Positions 1-11,320 of a DNA stretch of 64,000 bases are shown here, in pieces. Both the position numbers and the translations under genes were made by a program. The DNA is from Setomelanomma holmii (Eukaryota; Ascomycota; Dothideomycetes; Pleosporales; Phaeosphaeriaceae), in the NCBI GenBank assembly GCA_010015745.1, contig ML978159.1:186001-250000 (forward strand), in the 5' to 3' direction. How positions within the stretch are numbered: the first letter of the stretch is position 1; every line of letters begins with the position of its first letter. Under the pieces are notes generated by a model. The model searched no databases, was not told the DNA's origin, and worked only from the letters and a program-made list of their open reading frames with translations.

Positions 1-69
1 CTTGAGCCAGATCCTCTGGCCTTCAAGGCTCCATAGTTTGTGAGACGACAATATGTATTAGTGTCGACT

Positions 70-609
70 ATGGAATACGCCTTTGCGATCGGCGCCATTG
101 CAAATCTGACGCACGTGGGCTACCTTATGTCTTTCATGTCCATAACACTATCGAGTGGCTGCCAGAATCGATACTTTGTCTCACTCTGGATATACATCGC
201 AGTGGCCGCACATACGGCAGGGTATCAAGTCTGTCACACTAGAGCGTTCTGGATTGAACGCGGGTCCTCCAACAATACACAGGACAAGCCAGCAAGGTCA
301 TCATTCAAAACAATTGGCCGACTTGCGATAATCGAGACGATACCCTGTGTCTCACGGCAACGACATGTATTAGAGTGGAGGATGGAGACACCTACCGGGT
401 TGTTCCTCGTTAATTTCACTACAATCACGGTGCTGGGGCACGTCGTCTCGGGTGCAACGATACTTGGGTCGACGACATTGATAGAGCCAGTGGATGCTGT
501 GATGTTGATTGGAAGGTTTGTGGCATCGACAGTAGTGTGCAAAGCCATCTTGATGTTTGAACTTGCGGGTATACGAGAAGTCACGACACTCAAGGAACAA
601 GCTTTCTAA
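70..609 (+). CDS. Hypothetical multi-span membrane protein, 5' end uncertain
   Basis: Open frame with an ATG at 70 and a TAA at 607-609, about 179 codons. Several hydrophobic stretches of 18-22 residues (around residues 2-24, 31-50, 110-135 and 140-160) suggest four or five membrane spans. The family is not recognised; the look is that of the small fungal polytopic proteins of unknown function. A stop lies in frame at 34-36, so either the ATG at 70 is the start or this is the last exon of a gene entering from the left through an intron. The next gene, on the other strand, ends tail to tail at 1093. Confidence 0.4.
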   Translation: MEYAFAIGAIANLTHVGYLMSFMSITLSSGCQNRYFVSLWIYIAVAAHTAGYQVCHTRAFWIERGSSNNTQDKPARSSFKTIGRLAIIETIPCVSRQRHVLEWRMETPTGLFLVNFTTITVLGHVVSGATILGSTTLIEPVDAVMLIGRFVASTVVCKAILMFELAGIREVTTLKEQAF

Positions 610-1092
610 GGCGCTCGCCAAAACGGTATCGCATGATGTCCATAGTCTGTTCTTGGTATCCTGTCAGCGTCATGGAATTCTCTTTGCTGCTTTACCATGC
701 TTGTTGATCGCGCAACAGTCTGTACTACGCACATAGCTCTGCTTTGGGGTCGTTCAGGATACGAAGGGGAATGGTACTAAATCGGTTTAGCCGTACTCCT
801 ATTATCTATCAAAGCTCTATAGTAGCTGCTATGAAGCCCAATAGTGATATATTCAACACGTGTAGCAGTCTCACACTCTTGAATGAAAGCTCGACAACTT
901 TCGAGAAGCTTCATCATCGACAACTTTGTAAGTTATCACACTGAGAATACTTCGTGACTCTTTCGTCGAACTAGCTGAGGAATCCGATTGCTGCCATGAA
1001 GGAATGCGAGGTGTAGCAACGAAAAACGGTTTCTCTCCCAAAGTCGACCTCGAAGGTAACATTTGAGACTGGAGGTACGAAAACACTGAGGA
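610..1092. other. Intergenic, no gene seen
   Basis: Spacer between two convergent frames. Only short frames without protein-like composition are present. Confidence 0.5.
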
Positions 1093-2268
1093 CTACTTGA
1101 GTTTAGACCAGAGGCGGGTCGTCGTGAAGATCTTGAGCCAGAATGCCGACATCGCGGGCGCACAGCTAACCGCGATGGTGCCGAAGATTTCGATGATGCT
1201 AAGAAACATCTTTAGAAAAGTTTTGGGGAGGTGGGAATGCTATTTGGGTTCGACTCACCTTACTATCTCAAGGAGTGTGGCGTTCCAGGTTGCGTCGTGT
1301 TCCTGGAAGATAATGACTCTTAGCCATAGAGGTACTACACTCATTACGACCAAGCTGTAGTAAGAAAGCCAGTCCAGTTCGTATCAATCGGACGTGGTCG
1401 CAACTCACATTGTACCAGTGCCGAACACAGCGCCTAGGGTGATTTTCTTGACCAGAGAGATGTGCAGCCCCATGACAACTGGGAAGGGCAGAATTAGGAT
1501 GACGACGTCCGCGATGACCGAGAAAACACCTACGACCACGTAAAGCCATGCCGACGACCAGCAACGTGCGAAGGAGTCTCCTCCCCAGAGTTCGCCCTTT
1601 CTGGAGATACAATAAGGTCCGGCCGCCACGATATTTAAGCCATAGAAAAGCGCCATGAAGACTATCCAGACCCAGCAAGTTCGTCGAAGCCATGTGACAG
1701 TTCCAAAAATGCGGATGTAGAGGGCAAGAATGGCCGCTTTGGAAGCCCATAGTGTTGGCGCAATGATGAACAAAATGGCCGTTTGTCTTTGCATGACCGA
1801 TATTGTGAAGGTAGACATGGGAATATCCCAAGTGTGTCTTGCTAATCCATCTTCGGAATCTATTATCATCAGCATGTGGCGACGAGCAGGAGATGGGAAA
1901 GCGGGCTTACTAAGGAGATTGAGGATCCAATAGGCGACGCCGCCAGTAAATGCGAAGATGCAGAGATCTTTGAGTAATGTCGTCAGCAAGAGTTGAAAAC
2001 GTGGAAAGTAGAAGATTCGAAACCGCATACGGCAGTGCACCGCGGCGAACCACTTACAGTCGTCAAGACGAAGGCTCTTCGAAAGCTTCAGGTTGGTGCC
2101 GAGTCTGAACGCTAAACATATCCCGCCAACCAGGATGAGTGAAATACTAGTTCCGTACGCACTATCGCTCAGGGTTGGCGGATTCTCAAAATTAGGCGGT
2201 GCCCCAGAGGGGTTGACCGCGAGAGGAATTTTGGTAAGATCTGATGTCGGAGCCTCTTGCGCAGCCAT
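1093..2268 (-). CDS. Pth11-like seven-transmembrane receptor
   Basis: Fungal Pth11-like (rhodopsin-fold) integral membrane protein, the class thought to sense surface or nutrient cues upstream of G proteins. Five exons are inferred: 2268-2058, 1967-1911, 1859-1409, 1354-1259 and 1198-1093, with introns of 90, 51, 54 and 60 bp. All donors are GTRAGY, all acceptors are AG, and the frame closes to 306 aa. Family landmarks fall where expected: LDDYLCIFAF after the first spans, GLARHTWDIP in the middle loop, TWNATLLEIV, and a last span ending in TRLWSKLK. The ATG at 2268 is chosen because the in-frame codon at 2343 is TTG. The usual long cytoplasmic tail is short, so a further 3' exon is possible. 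No lesion was seen. Confidence 0.85.
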
Positions 2269-2448
2269 GATTGTGATGAAAGGAATGAATCCGGGCCAAG
2301 AGGAAGCGGACGAAGCAGCTGATTTATGTGAAAGCAAGTTCAAATGCCTTGGAGCCTCGCACAGCTGGAATATACAATGCCGGGTTGTTCGGGCTTCAGC
2401 ACGGCGTAACTGATTCTGCTTATCTACACATCTGATTGCACCCTGAGA

Positions 2449-2850
2449 TCAGCTGAAATGCGGCAAGATTTGTATTAAACCCCATTTAGTACCAGACCGA
2501 GAGGTGCTTAGCTGCTTTTTTGATTCCCGAAGGATTTGGCGTGCATGGTTGGCGCTAGCTTCTGGTTCGCTAGCTTGCTGCTTCGCAACAACTACGTCCG
2601 GTCCTCGCATTATCAGATTGTTGTACGCCCTGGCGCATATCTTCACCCACATAAGCTCATCAAGGCATGGAGAATTGTCTCCGAGCGAAAGACTAGCTTT
2701 CATATAAGACCTTCCCTTTGCCAGTGGCAAAACGCATAACACCTGCGAAGGATTCACTACGTTGCAAACGTTGTCCTGCAGTTCTTCAATACCTACTTTC
2801 TCGCAGCTGATCAGAACGGTGCTATAAACTTTCAACATGCTGTCTCTCAT
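2449..2850 (-). CDS. Doubtful ORF, 133 aa
   Basis: An ATG-initiated frame of 133 codons with no recognised domain, signal peptide or membrane span. It lies upstream of the Pth11-like gene on the same strand. It may be spurious; it is listed because nothing else explains this interval and the composition is not strongly biased. Confidence 0.15.
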   Translation of the reverse strand: MRDSMLKVYSTVLISCEKVGIEELQDNVCNVVNPSQVLCVLPLAKGRSYMKASLSLGDNSPCLDELMWVKICARAYNNLIMRGPDVVVAKQQASEPEASANHARQILRESKKQLSTSRSGTKWGLIQILPHFS

Positions 2851-3029
2851 CTTGTTAAGTCATGAAGTCCTCTTGACTCTCATTTTGGGCAGCTCCTTCC
2901 TAAACTCCGCAACAAGCAATTAAGTGGGGCTCAGAAGGTCTGGCTTGACTTGATTGATTACCTATATGACCCTAGTAATTGCCTACAGAGGCTTAATTCC
3001 TACCTAGATAGGTAAGTGGGTCTCTGAAG

Positions 3030-5012
3030 GTGAACGGATTGACTTGCTTGTTGCGGACTGTGCTCCTTCCTTTCCTGTTCTTTTGTCTTTTCCTCTGTGC
3101 ACAAGCATGGCCTCGTAAGTTTCGCATCCATCTTAGAGTGAGACCTCACGTTAACTTGAGCTTGTATAGACATCAACTCTGCGCTATCCTTTCAGTGCAC
3201 TCAAGAAATATCTCCATGCTTGGATTTTCATTATCGATGCCCCAAGAATGATTCAGGAGGGTTATGATAAGGTATACAATTCAGCCATCCTTCGTAAGCA
3301 CCCAGTGTCTAATAGTTGCTTATGCCCATGGCAGCGTTTTCGCCATCGACAGTCCCGATGTCCGCTACCACCTAGTTTCAAGTCCAAACTTGATCGAGGA
3401 GATTGACCGTGCTCCCAATGATGTTCTGTCATTGCAAGCAGCGGCGAAAGTCGTAAGTTCGAGGTCGAGCTCGCCAAGAAGACACAACACTGATGCATAC
3501 GCGCCAGTTACTTCGACCGGAGCATTCCATGCATAATTTCAGTTGGTTTGAGAGGAGGGGTGTCGATAGCACGCCCCTGCCGAAGACCGTTCGCACTCTA
3601 CTACGGAATGAACTTCCATCGATCTTACCTAGAACTCGTTTGGCCAATTCTCAAATCATGGAGGAGCTGTTGGGGGGATCTGAAAAGCAACCGCACATCT
3701 CCAAAGTGATTCGCAAATGCGTAGCACAGACAAATGCAATTGCATTTTTTGGTGAAGAGCTCGGTATGTCTTGCCTTCAATTTAAGCTACGATATAAACA
3801 TGCTCACGGGTCATCAGCCAACAACGAGGACTTCATGACGGCCGCGGACGACTTCATCGACAAGACGGTCTACATCGCGGAAGCTGCCCGACTTTTGCCC
3901 GGCTTCGTTGGCAGGTAAGTCATGTTACCCTGAATCAAAGTACAGTTGGCTTACGTGCTCACGCCAGCATGGTTGTGAGGTTCTTGGAAGCTCACTTCTC
4001 GTCTCAACACATCATCTTCAACGTACTGGAGCCTGTTGCTCAGCGAAGGATCGATGAACAAGAATTAGCGAGCCAAGGACATACCGTCCCTGAGCATGTA
4101 AGTCACCAAAGAGAAAGTAATTCATTGACAGCATGGATCGACGCTAACTGCTATTCCTTTTCTTAGAAGGATTGCATTTAATATATCATGGAACAAACGA
4201 TGAACTCCAAAACTTCGCAGTGTGAATTCACGGGACCTTGGGCAGCGGGGCGAATCGTCCACGAATTGATGGCTCTTTGGTTTGGAGCCGTTCATACCAT
4301 GGCAATGGCAACCACTTTCGCCGTACGAAACGTTTGCATGCACCCTGAGTTTTTGGAGCCTCTACGCGAGGAACTCGAGAGCCCAGCTTACGAGAAATGA
4401 GAAGCTACCGGTACCGGCATGCCTCTCCTCGATAGTTTCCTCAAGGAGTCCGCGCAACTAAATCCTCTCGATAACGGTGCGACCTCCTGCACTCGCTAGA
4501 CTTTGATCGGTACAGCTAACACATGATAGTGAGCACCCGACGCAAGGCCCTCAAACCGTTCACATTGTCCAACGATACGCATGTCCGAACTGGAGAGTGG
4601 CTCGCCACACCCCTCGCAGCCATGTTGAAAGATTCCGCAAACTGGGCGGAACCCCTCGATTTTCACGGTTCCGTCACGTCGCTGCTGCGCATCTTGCCTC
4701 TCTTGAGAATGACAACCAATTCTTGAGTTCAGTGCCTGAGAAAGCTGCACTGCTTACTGACGTATTAAAATGGCAGACTTGGGGTACTGGCCGCATGGCA
4801 TGGTAAGCTCGCGCAATCTTCATTGACGCCGCATCTAGTGCTTGCTTGATAAATCTAGCCCTGGTCGCTTCTACGCAGTCCCTGGGATCAAACAGATATT
4901 CGGTTTGATTATTACCAAGTATGAAGTAGAGATCTTGGATAGGTGCGCGCCGCGCAAGTACAGCTGGCGGACATGTAACGTTCCGCGCTCGGATCTGCCA
5001 ATCGTGCTTTGA
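3030..5012 (+). pseudogene. Cytochrome P450 monooxygenase, broken
   Basis: Degraded multi-exon fungal P450. A hydrophobic N-terminal anchor (3030-3110; it begins with GTG and no ATG is seen) is followed by conserved blocks: SALKKYLHAW (about 3200), DRAPNDVLSL, HNFSWFERRGVD, LPRTRL, the I-helix region HELMALWFGAVHT (about 4260), STRRKALKPF, and the heme loop WGTGRMACPGRF, whose Cys codon is split by the intron 4803-4858. At least five lesions are visible: the exon-to-exon frame does not close around 3292-3336; TAA at 4179-4181 inside the block KDCI/YIMEQT; TGA at 4398-4400; the invariant ExxR is E-S-A-Q (Arg to Gln, codon 4455-4457); and one base is missing near 4669 before FRHV. CAA to TAA and CGA to CAA fit C-to-T/G-to-A transitions. 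Substrate unknown. Confidence 0.87.
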
Positions 5013-5723
5013 CTGCGCAAACTCGAAACATAGGTGGTTCTTTTGTCTTGGGTTAGCGCATCTTTCCTATATTGGGACCCGGCTAGGCAACGACCTCTAT
5101 TCTATAGTTTTTTCTGTCCGATGTGTGTAGTGCTGTACTTCGGATTCACGGTTCAGGTTCGCTATAATCTTCCGCAACGTGAAGTATTGCTTTCTCTTCC
5201 GTGACGGACGCGTGATCTGCTCCAGAAATAACGCATTAGTGCTGTGGGATCCATGGTGATAGTCACCGAAGAAATAGACCCTGACGAGCGAGTGGCTGGC
5301 AAAGATGGTCTAAGCATAGCTAGTGTGCGAGCCGTGCCGTGTGCATGCAGTAACCCCGACCACCCAGATTGCTTCAAGCTATAGAGATGCGGTGGGCTCA
5401 GCTACAACACCTGTGCCGCATCACGATTGACGTTGTACCGGTAGCTTGGTTGAGAAACCCGCCTTCGCCCCGACCACTGCTTGGCGCCTGCTTCGTTTGT
5501 GTGCCTGAATGCGCCGCGAGACCCTGTGCAAGGGTCCTGTGAGCTTAAACACTCTCACCACCCGTCCTCTCGTGTCTCTCTCCACCTCAAAGCGTTCCTT
5601 CATACCCGCTGTGGATCGGTCACTTCAAGCTTGGCGTAAAGATGCTTATCTTCAGACCATCGACTCCGAGTGCCATCTTCCGCTTCAATCTATCACCTCA
5701 GCCGACATCACCACTCCAGAATC
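5013..5723. other. Intergenic, no gene seen
   Basis: Only short frames with no protein-like composition. The last part is probably promoter and 5' leader of the DUF4267-type gene; pyrimidine-rich runs occur at 5570-5720. Confidence 0.4.
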
Positions 5724-6119
5724 ATGTTGGAGCATTTTGCTCTCCGCCACATTCCGCCTCTTCTGCTCGCTAGTATCTGGACTGTCGGCGGTTTTATGCC
5801 CTTCACCCATGGTCCCGAGCAGGCCATTCTTACGTACGGCCTATCCCAGAACATCGCATCCTCCAAGGCCGCATGGCCGCTCATCAGGATCGAAGGGTCG
5901 CGCGTAACTACTATCGGCATGGCCATCTGGGCAATCTACTTGGGCGGACATCTGGAGGCTATGGACACCTTGCTCGCCTGCATTGGCTGGATGGCGGTAA
6001 TTGATGGCGTGGTTTGCGCAAAGGACGGTTCTCCGGGATCTGCTAGGATGCGTGCGACATACCAGGGTGTAGTTGCGCTTTGGGGCTTGCTTGGCATGAC
6101 TTTTGGCAAATACTTCTAA
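5724..6119 (+). CDS. DUF4267-type small membrane protein
   Basis: Single-exon gene of 131 aa. Length and arrangement resemble the fungal DUF4267 family: a first span (residues 11-25), a Gly-Leu-rich loop around a conserved Pro-Leu-Ile-Arg-Ile segment, then three further hydrophobic helices (about 58-72, 78-94 and 108-128). The function of the family is unknown. The ATG at 5724 is used; the frame extends upstream but only to a GTG at 5670. It is intact, unlike the P450 and MFS sequences on either side. Confidence 0.65.
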   Translation: MLEHFALRHIPPLLLASIWTVGGFMPFTHGPEQAILTYGLSQNIASSKAAWPLIRIEGSRVTTIGMAIWAIYLGGHLEAMDTLLACIGWMAVIDGVVCAKDGSPGSARMRATYQGVVALWGLLGMTFGKYF

Positions 6120-6902
6120 GCCGTACCGGTACGGTTACCTGTAATTGTCGGGCATTTTATTGAAAGTAACCCGCTATGAAGAGGCGGCATAGCTAAACGA
6201 TACGTTCCATCACCGTTAAGTGCCTACATCAACTATCTCACATAACGTTAGCTTTCACAAATGTATGAAATGAGAATGCGAAATCAAGTGGCTGTACAAA
6301 CCCCATGCAAGGTGCTGTGGGTTTCTAATCGAGGCAGAGCTTCACTATAACAAGTTGGGCGCCTTGCAAGTACCTACCCAGACAAAATCCTTACTTCTTA
6401 CGGACTCCGAAAGTTGGGTATTTTCTGACTGCTGGCCCCATCAAGCATCCCACCACGATGCGCGGGGACGCTGCGTGGGCCTTACAACACAGAAAATACA
6501 AGCTTCTTCGTGCCTTCGGTTCCCAAAACGTCGATCTTCGCGCGTCTTCATCGATAAGCTGCCAGACGAGCGCATCACAGACCTGCCCTTGTGCATGCGA
6601 ATATGTTGTTGACCCACCTTACTAGGCTAATGATCCTGCTGACCTTGGCCTCATATATGCATGTGTTTCTCAAAGAAAGAATCCTTGTCGATCACTCAGG
6701 GAGAACCTTGTCCATGGGATATCATGAGTCTATGTAGTTCATTGTGGGTCTAGTTGTATCATGCAATATGCTGCTTTCGATGAGGAGTATTTACTGAGAC
6801 ACAGCTCGATAAACTGACACGCCCACCTGGCCCTCCGCACACTCTCACTTTCCAGTATCTCGTGGCCTCCTTGCTACTCAAGGGTCGTCTTTAACACTGG
6901 TC
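6120..6902. other. Intergenic, no gene seen
   Basis: No supported gene. A short frame at 6355-6612 has no recognisable content. The C/T-rich stretch 6810-6890 just before the MFS start looks like a fungal promoter and leader. Confidence 0.4.
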
Positions 6903-8561
6903 ATGGCTTCGCCTTCTCATTCCGCTACGGCGGGTAGTATGGAAAAAGATGAAGAAGCAGCTGTTGTCTGCTTGAACTCCGAGAACGAAGGAGGAAAAAA
7001 GGCACAAGAGCAGGATTCAGCACCATTCAAACACACATGGTCCCTCTGGTGTATATTCTCGGTTCTATGTCTCTTCTCATTCTTGGCTGCACTCAATGGC
7101 ACTATCATCACGACTTCACTTCCTACAATCACCGGCGCGATCGGCGGCGGCAGCGATGGTGTGTACGTCTGGATTGCGCAGTGCTTTATCTTTTCGTCTA
7201 CTGCACCGCAACCATTATATGGCCAAGTCGCCAACATTTTCCGACGGCGGAACCCTTTCCTCGCAGCCATTATGTTGTTCGCCATTGGCAGTGGTATCGC
7301 TGGTGGTGCGACAAGCCCTACTATGCTGATAGGTGGCCGCACCGTACAAGGCACCAGCGCAGCCGGACTCTACGTCTTGTCAGATATCCATATCTGTGAC
7401 CTCGTCCCTCCGCGTTATCGTGGGCCCTACCTTACTGCCGTCCTCTCGACCGCTGGGATAGGCTCAACGATTGGTCCAGTAATTGGTGGCGCCATGGCAG
7501 AGAGTAATTGGCGGTGGATTTTTTATCTCAACATTCCCATCTCCATCTTCGGATTCATTGTCATGATCGCCCTCCTCAAAGTCAACCACCTTCAAAGCCC
7601 AACTTGAGCCCACGCGCTCGCGCGAATCGACTATCTTGGCGCAATTATCTTCATTCCATCCACAATCGCTATTTTCTACGCGCTCATAACAGGCGGCGTT
7701 CAACAACCCTGGTTATCCTGGCGCATCATCCTACCACTCGTTCTCGGCATCCTGAGCTGGATACTCTACCACTTGCAACAGTCCTTTTGCACCAACCCCA
7801 GTACCCCGCCCCACCTCTTCACAAACCGCACATCCATTACCGGGTACGCACTCGTGTTTCTTAGCTCCGTAGTCCTCTACATAATATCTTTCTTCCTCCC
7901 AATTTACTTCCAAGCTGTCAAGCTTCTCTCGCCGCTCCTATCAGGCGTATATTATCTCCCCTTCGCGCTCGCTATCATCCCATTCGCCGGCTTCTCCAGC
8001 TGGGCGCTATCGAAGTGGGGAAAGTACGTTCCGCTGCACTATGCAGGCACGGCGCTCGTAGCTATCGGTGCGGGTCTGTTCGCGACACTTGACAGCGAGT
8101 CGTCGCGCGCGGCCTGGATTGGGTTCCAGATTATCCCGTCGGCAGGTATTGCGATGATATACACGGCTGCGTTACCGAGTACGCTTGCGCCGCTCAAAGA
8201 GGCAGATGTCGCGGTTGCAACCGCAACGTACTAGTTTGTGCGATCGTTCGGGTTTGTGTGGGGCGTCACGATGGGTGGCATCGTGTTCAATGGGCAGATG
8301 AATGCGCGTCTAGGTCTCGTCAAAGATGAAGGGCTGAGGGAGTCGCTGAAGGATGGGGCGGCGTATGCGTTTGCTGCGGGCGGAACTGGACTAAGAGGGA
8401 TAGCGGATTCGGAGAATCTAATTCAGGTCATACAAGTGTACGCGAGAGCTTTGAAGGCGGTTTGGCTAGTTGTTATGGCCGTTGGAATCCTGGCATTTGT
8501 GCTTGTTCCATTGCAGAGGTCCATTGAGTTGAAGAAGATAATAATACCAATCTTGGGATGA
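6903..8561 (+). pseudogene. MFS drug:H+ antiporter (DHA2-like, 14 TM) with two in-frame stops
   Basis: One continuous frame of about 552 codons encodes a whole major-facilitator transporter of the DHA2/TRI12-like fungal group: an acidic cytoplasmic N-terminus, TM1 with LAALNGTIITTSLP (motif D1-like), YGQVANIFRRR (motif A loop), GRTVQGTSAAG, a motif C-like GIGSTIGPVIGG in TM5, and a second half to a final helix at about residues 520-540. Frame and length are preserved with no intron needed, but TGA at 7605-7607 (between TM6 and TM7) and TAG at 8232-8234 interrupt it. Both can be explained by single C-to-T changes (CGA to TGA, CAG to TAG). Most likely a young pseudogene. Programmed readthrough is not excluded but neither stop context is a known readthrough signal. 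Confidence 0.88.
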
Positions 8562-9220
8562 AGGAGAAAGAGAAGAATCAGGAGTGATAATCTAGTTAAG
8601 TCGCAGCTCCAAGCACATCCTATGCTGCCTTCGCGACATGATCTCCCTATCTGATCCAAAGGACATACTTTATGCTGTGATACATCGTCACGTCATCGAT
8701 CATAGTGAAATGAAGACGGATGTAGAGTTTGCTAAGTCTCCACTTCTAGGGCGAAATATGCTAATGCTGATAGTACTCTTACTACTCATCCCATTATTAT
8801 GTGGAGAGATAACTGATGTATATATGAATTAGTAGAATAAGTAATATCTAGATAATATAGAGTACTATATAGCGCTATGAAGATCTAGTCTCTACCTTTA
8901 CATTCTGCTATACCGTCAATTGCTTGCGCCGCAGTGTCTCAGGTGATGAACCAGGTAATCGCTATCTGAAACAGTCCGTACAATGCGCTGATTCTCTATG
9001 GTGCACAAGAATGATAGGCAGTTCGCGCCTGAATATGATCAACAATTCAATGGTATCTTTTCCTCGCGCACACTCAGTCTTCGCACCTTTCCACAACGCT
9101 TCATTTTTTTGCTTCCAGTCACATGATCGCGATGATAACATCTGTTGCTTTTGCGACGCCGTTCGATGCAGCACTATACTTGTGCGTCACTACAGCTGCC
9201 ACTGGAACCGCCGTGTCTAC
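8562..9220. other. Intergenic, AT-rich in part
   Basis: Spacer between the MFS pseudogene and the 3' end of the HET gene. AT-rich around 8740-8880, which may include 3' untranslated sequence. No gene supported. Confidence 0.4.
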
Positions 9221-11320
9221 TTAAACCAGTTTGTATGCATTACTAGGCAGCGTAGCGTTCATAAGCTGCCCCTGCATCACGCCGCACAAATGTGCCGGCC
9301 CAATTATCCTGTACGCATCCTCTGTAACTTTCCGTATCACAAGGGGCGCCTTGACACCGTAGAAGATCACCACCTGATCTTGTGGCTTGGTGTCTTCAGG
9401 TACGTAACCTAATCGCCCAGTATCTAGTACGGCAGGACGCATTCCCCACGCTGAACGAAACAGCGACTCTGCAAATTGAACGACCACGCTATTTTCGGAG
9501 CCACTGCTCTCGGCGTCTCTGCTCAGCAGTAGCTTTAACCAGCGCTGATAATCAACCAGAGTCAAGAGGTCTGTTCTGGTTCCAAATTGCCTCGTGTTCG
9601 CGATGCTGTCTATTACTTGAGGAACTTCACGGAAGAGTAACTCCGCGATACTGTCAGATATCCTTCTCGAGGAGTGCTGGAACTCAGCGTCTTCGATCAC
9701 TTTCAGCAGAGATGCTACCCAGTGAACCCACCAGCACCAGAAGGATGCAAAGGGCAGTGAGCAGTAACTGAAAAGTGACTCAATGTCCGCAATTGGAACA
9801 TCGACGCCCAGTCGCTGATATGCATGGTTGATGTTGTGAGTAAGCATGTGCTGCTTCTCCATAGAAAGTGGTTCTGACTCGGCCCGCAGACTGCCCAGAG
9901 CGATCGTCTTCTTGTGCAATCCTGATGCGGTCACGGTAGCAGAGAACCTCTCGCTAGTAGTGCGGACGTACCCAATGTTGATTCCCGTCATGGTAAGCGC
10001 GTAATTGAGTTTGGTGTCATAGTAGGGGGTAAAGGACACTCGTTGAGACGTGCCTTGAGCAGCACTGTATCTGTCAAAGGCGTTCGACCCTTTCTTAGAC
10101 CAGTCGTATGCCCACGAAGGAAGTCTCTCGTCAGAAAGCCATTGTTGGAATCTATACGGTTTGAAAGTGACTAGTGGATCCATAAATCCCTCAGCAAGGA
10201 GGAATTGGGAGGCGGCAGTGTACACCTCCGCAACGCTCAGCTTGTAGTCGACTTTGATGCCTCTCGAATCTTCAGCCAGGCCTAGCCGCGCATAAACGAG
10301 GTCTTTGATATCGGTTGCTCCGTGAAGTGGAGGTGGGCTAAAGTATGCTCCTTCCAGTACGTCTCGAAGAGACCGTCTTTGCGCACACGTTGTGCGTGCT
10401 GTCAGACAACCCAGGAAACGAGTATCGAAGCCACGAAGTTGCTGCTCTCCAACTTGGGAAATATCTGGAGCATCACGCAGAGAATGTGCCAGACCTAGAG
10501 TAAGCAAGATAGGACGGTGTGACATGTGCCGAAGCCCGTAATGGAAGGTCAATTTGCCCGCCCGGCCAGTCTCCTGCAAAATCCAAATTCTCGAGAAGTA
10601 CTCATTCTGCGAGAGGGCTTTGATGGACACAAGTCCGCTCCGCACTGAGTAGTCGGACAGCGCAGCGCGACGCAGGCCTGTTGAGAAATCGGTCCACGCA
10701 CGTTGCGCTTGGGCTGATGATTGGTGAGGGCTAGCCACTGTAAAGCAGGCTTCAAGCCAATCTTCCTCGGCTAGAAGACTTTGCGTGTGCTTGATCTGCT
10801 CTGCCAGTCCCCAGACTGTGTCGGCCAATTTGAAAGCGACATTGACGTTATCGACCATGCCAACATCTTCATTGAACTGAGGACCCAGCCATGCGTGCAC
10901 CTCTTTCGCCTCGGAATAAATGGACTTCATGAGCGGAACCTGCCAGGATTTTTCGTCCTTATTCATCTGATCGATGCACAGAGCATCCGTCCAGATGGTG
11001 ATTCTTCCATATTTCTGTCGCAGGTGTCTGAGTGCTGCCGCGAGGCTGCTCCCAATGCCATGAATATACGTCGACGGACCCGATTTGCGATGCATTTTGG
11101 AGGCGAGATACTGGCGGGCGGTTCTCTCGTACTTGATTGCGATGTTCGATTTGTCTCCAACATGCTGTCCCCAGACGTAGGAGAGAGCGCAATAGGCATC
11201 GTGCAACTTGGCATGGCGGAGTGTCCCTCTGAGGGGATCATCAAGCCGGGCAGCAGGTTGCAGATCCAGCAACCTGATCTCTTCATGTGTTTCCCTCAAA
11301 GGCCGGTACATGATACTCAT
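9221..11320 (-). CDS. HET-domain (heterokaryon incompatibility) protein
   Basis: Single-exon 699-aa protein with an N-terminal HET domain. The three conserved HET blocks are visible: YCALSYVWG (residues 43-51), ITIWTDALCIDQMNKDEKSW (107-126) and MKSIYSEAKEVHAWLG (131-146). The C-terminal 450 residues carry no recognised domain but end with the common motif in which a late Tyr-X-Gly-Lys-Lys/Val-Ile block is followed by YRIIGPAHLCGVMQGQ. HET proteins act in the cytoplasm in allorecognition between fungal individuals; triggering leads to cell death, and many paralogues have other or unknown partners. No partner gene (NLR, SNARE or prion-type) adjoins it, so its specificity is unknown. The ATG at 11320 is the first in frame. 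The gene is intact. Confidence 0.93.
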   Translation of the reverse strand: MSIMYRPLRETHEEIRLLDLQPAARLDDPLRGTLRHAKLHDAYCALSYVWGQHVGDKSNIAIKYERTARQYLASKMHRKSGPSTYIHGIGSSLAAALRHLRQKYGRITIWTDALCIDQMNKDEKSWQVPLMKSIYSEAKEVHAWLGPQFNEDVGMVDNVNVAFKLADTVWGLAEQIKHTQSLLAEEDWLEACFTVASPHQSSAQAQRAWTDFSTGLRRAALSDYSVRSGLVSIKALSQNEYFSRIWILQETGRAGKLTFHYGLRHMSHRPILLTLGLAHSLRDAPDISQVGEQQLRGFDTRFLGCLTARTTCAQRRSLRDVLEGAYFSPPPLHGATDIKDLVYARLGLAEDSRGIKVDYKLSVAEVYTAASQFLLAEGFMDPLVTFKPYRFQQWLSDERLPSWAYDWSKKGSNAFDRYSAAQGTSQRVSFTPYYDTKLNYALTMTGINIGYVRTTSERFSATVTASGLHKKTIALGSLRAESEPLSMEKQHMLTHNINHAYQRLGVDVPIADIESLFSYCSLPFASFWCWWVHWVASLLKVIEDAEFQHSSRRISDSIAELLFREVPQVIDSIANTRQFGTRTDLLTLVDYQRWLKLLLSRDAESSGSENSVVVQFAESLFRSAWGMRPAVLDTGRLGYVPEDTKPQDQVVIFYGVKAPLVIRKVTEDAYRIIGPAHLCGVMQGQLMNATLPSNAYKLV

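Noticed and set aside
1268..1831. 187-codon minus-strand frame as a gene
   Set aside because: It is an alternative frame over exons 3-4 of the Pth11-like gene; only its last 31 codons coincide with true coding sequence.
7605..7607. Selenocysteine or programmed readthrough at the MFS TGA
   Set aside because: Filamentous ascomycetes lack the selenocysteine machinery, and the following bases (GCC) are not a known readthrough context; a second stop at 8232 also argues for a pseudogene.
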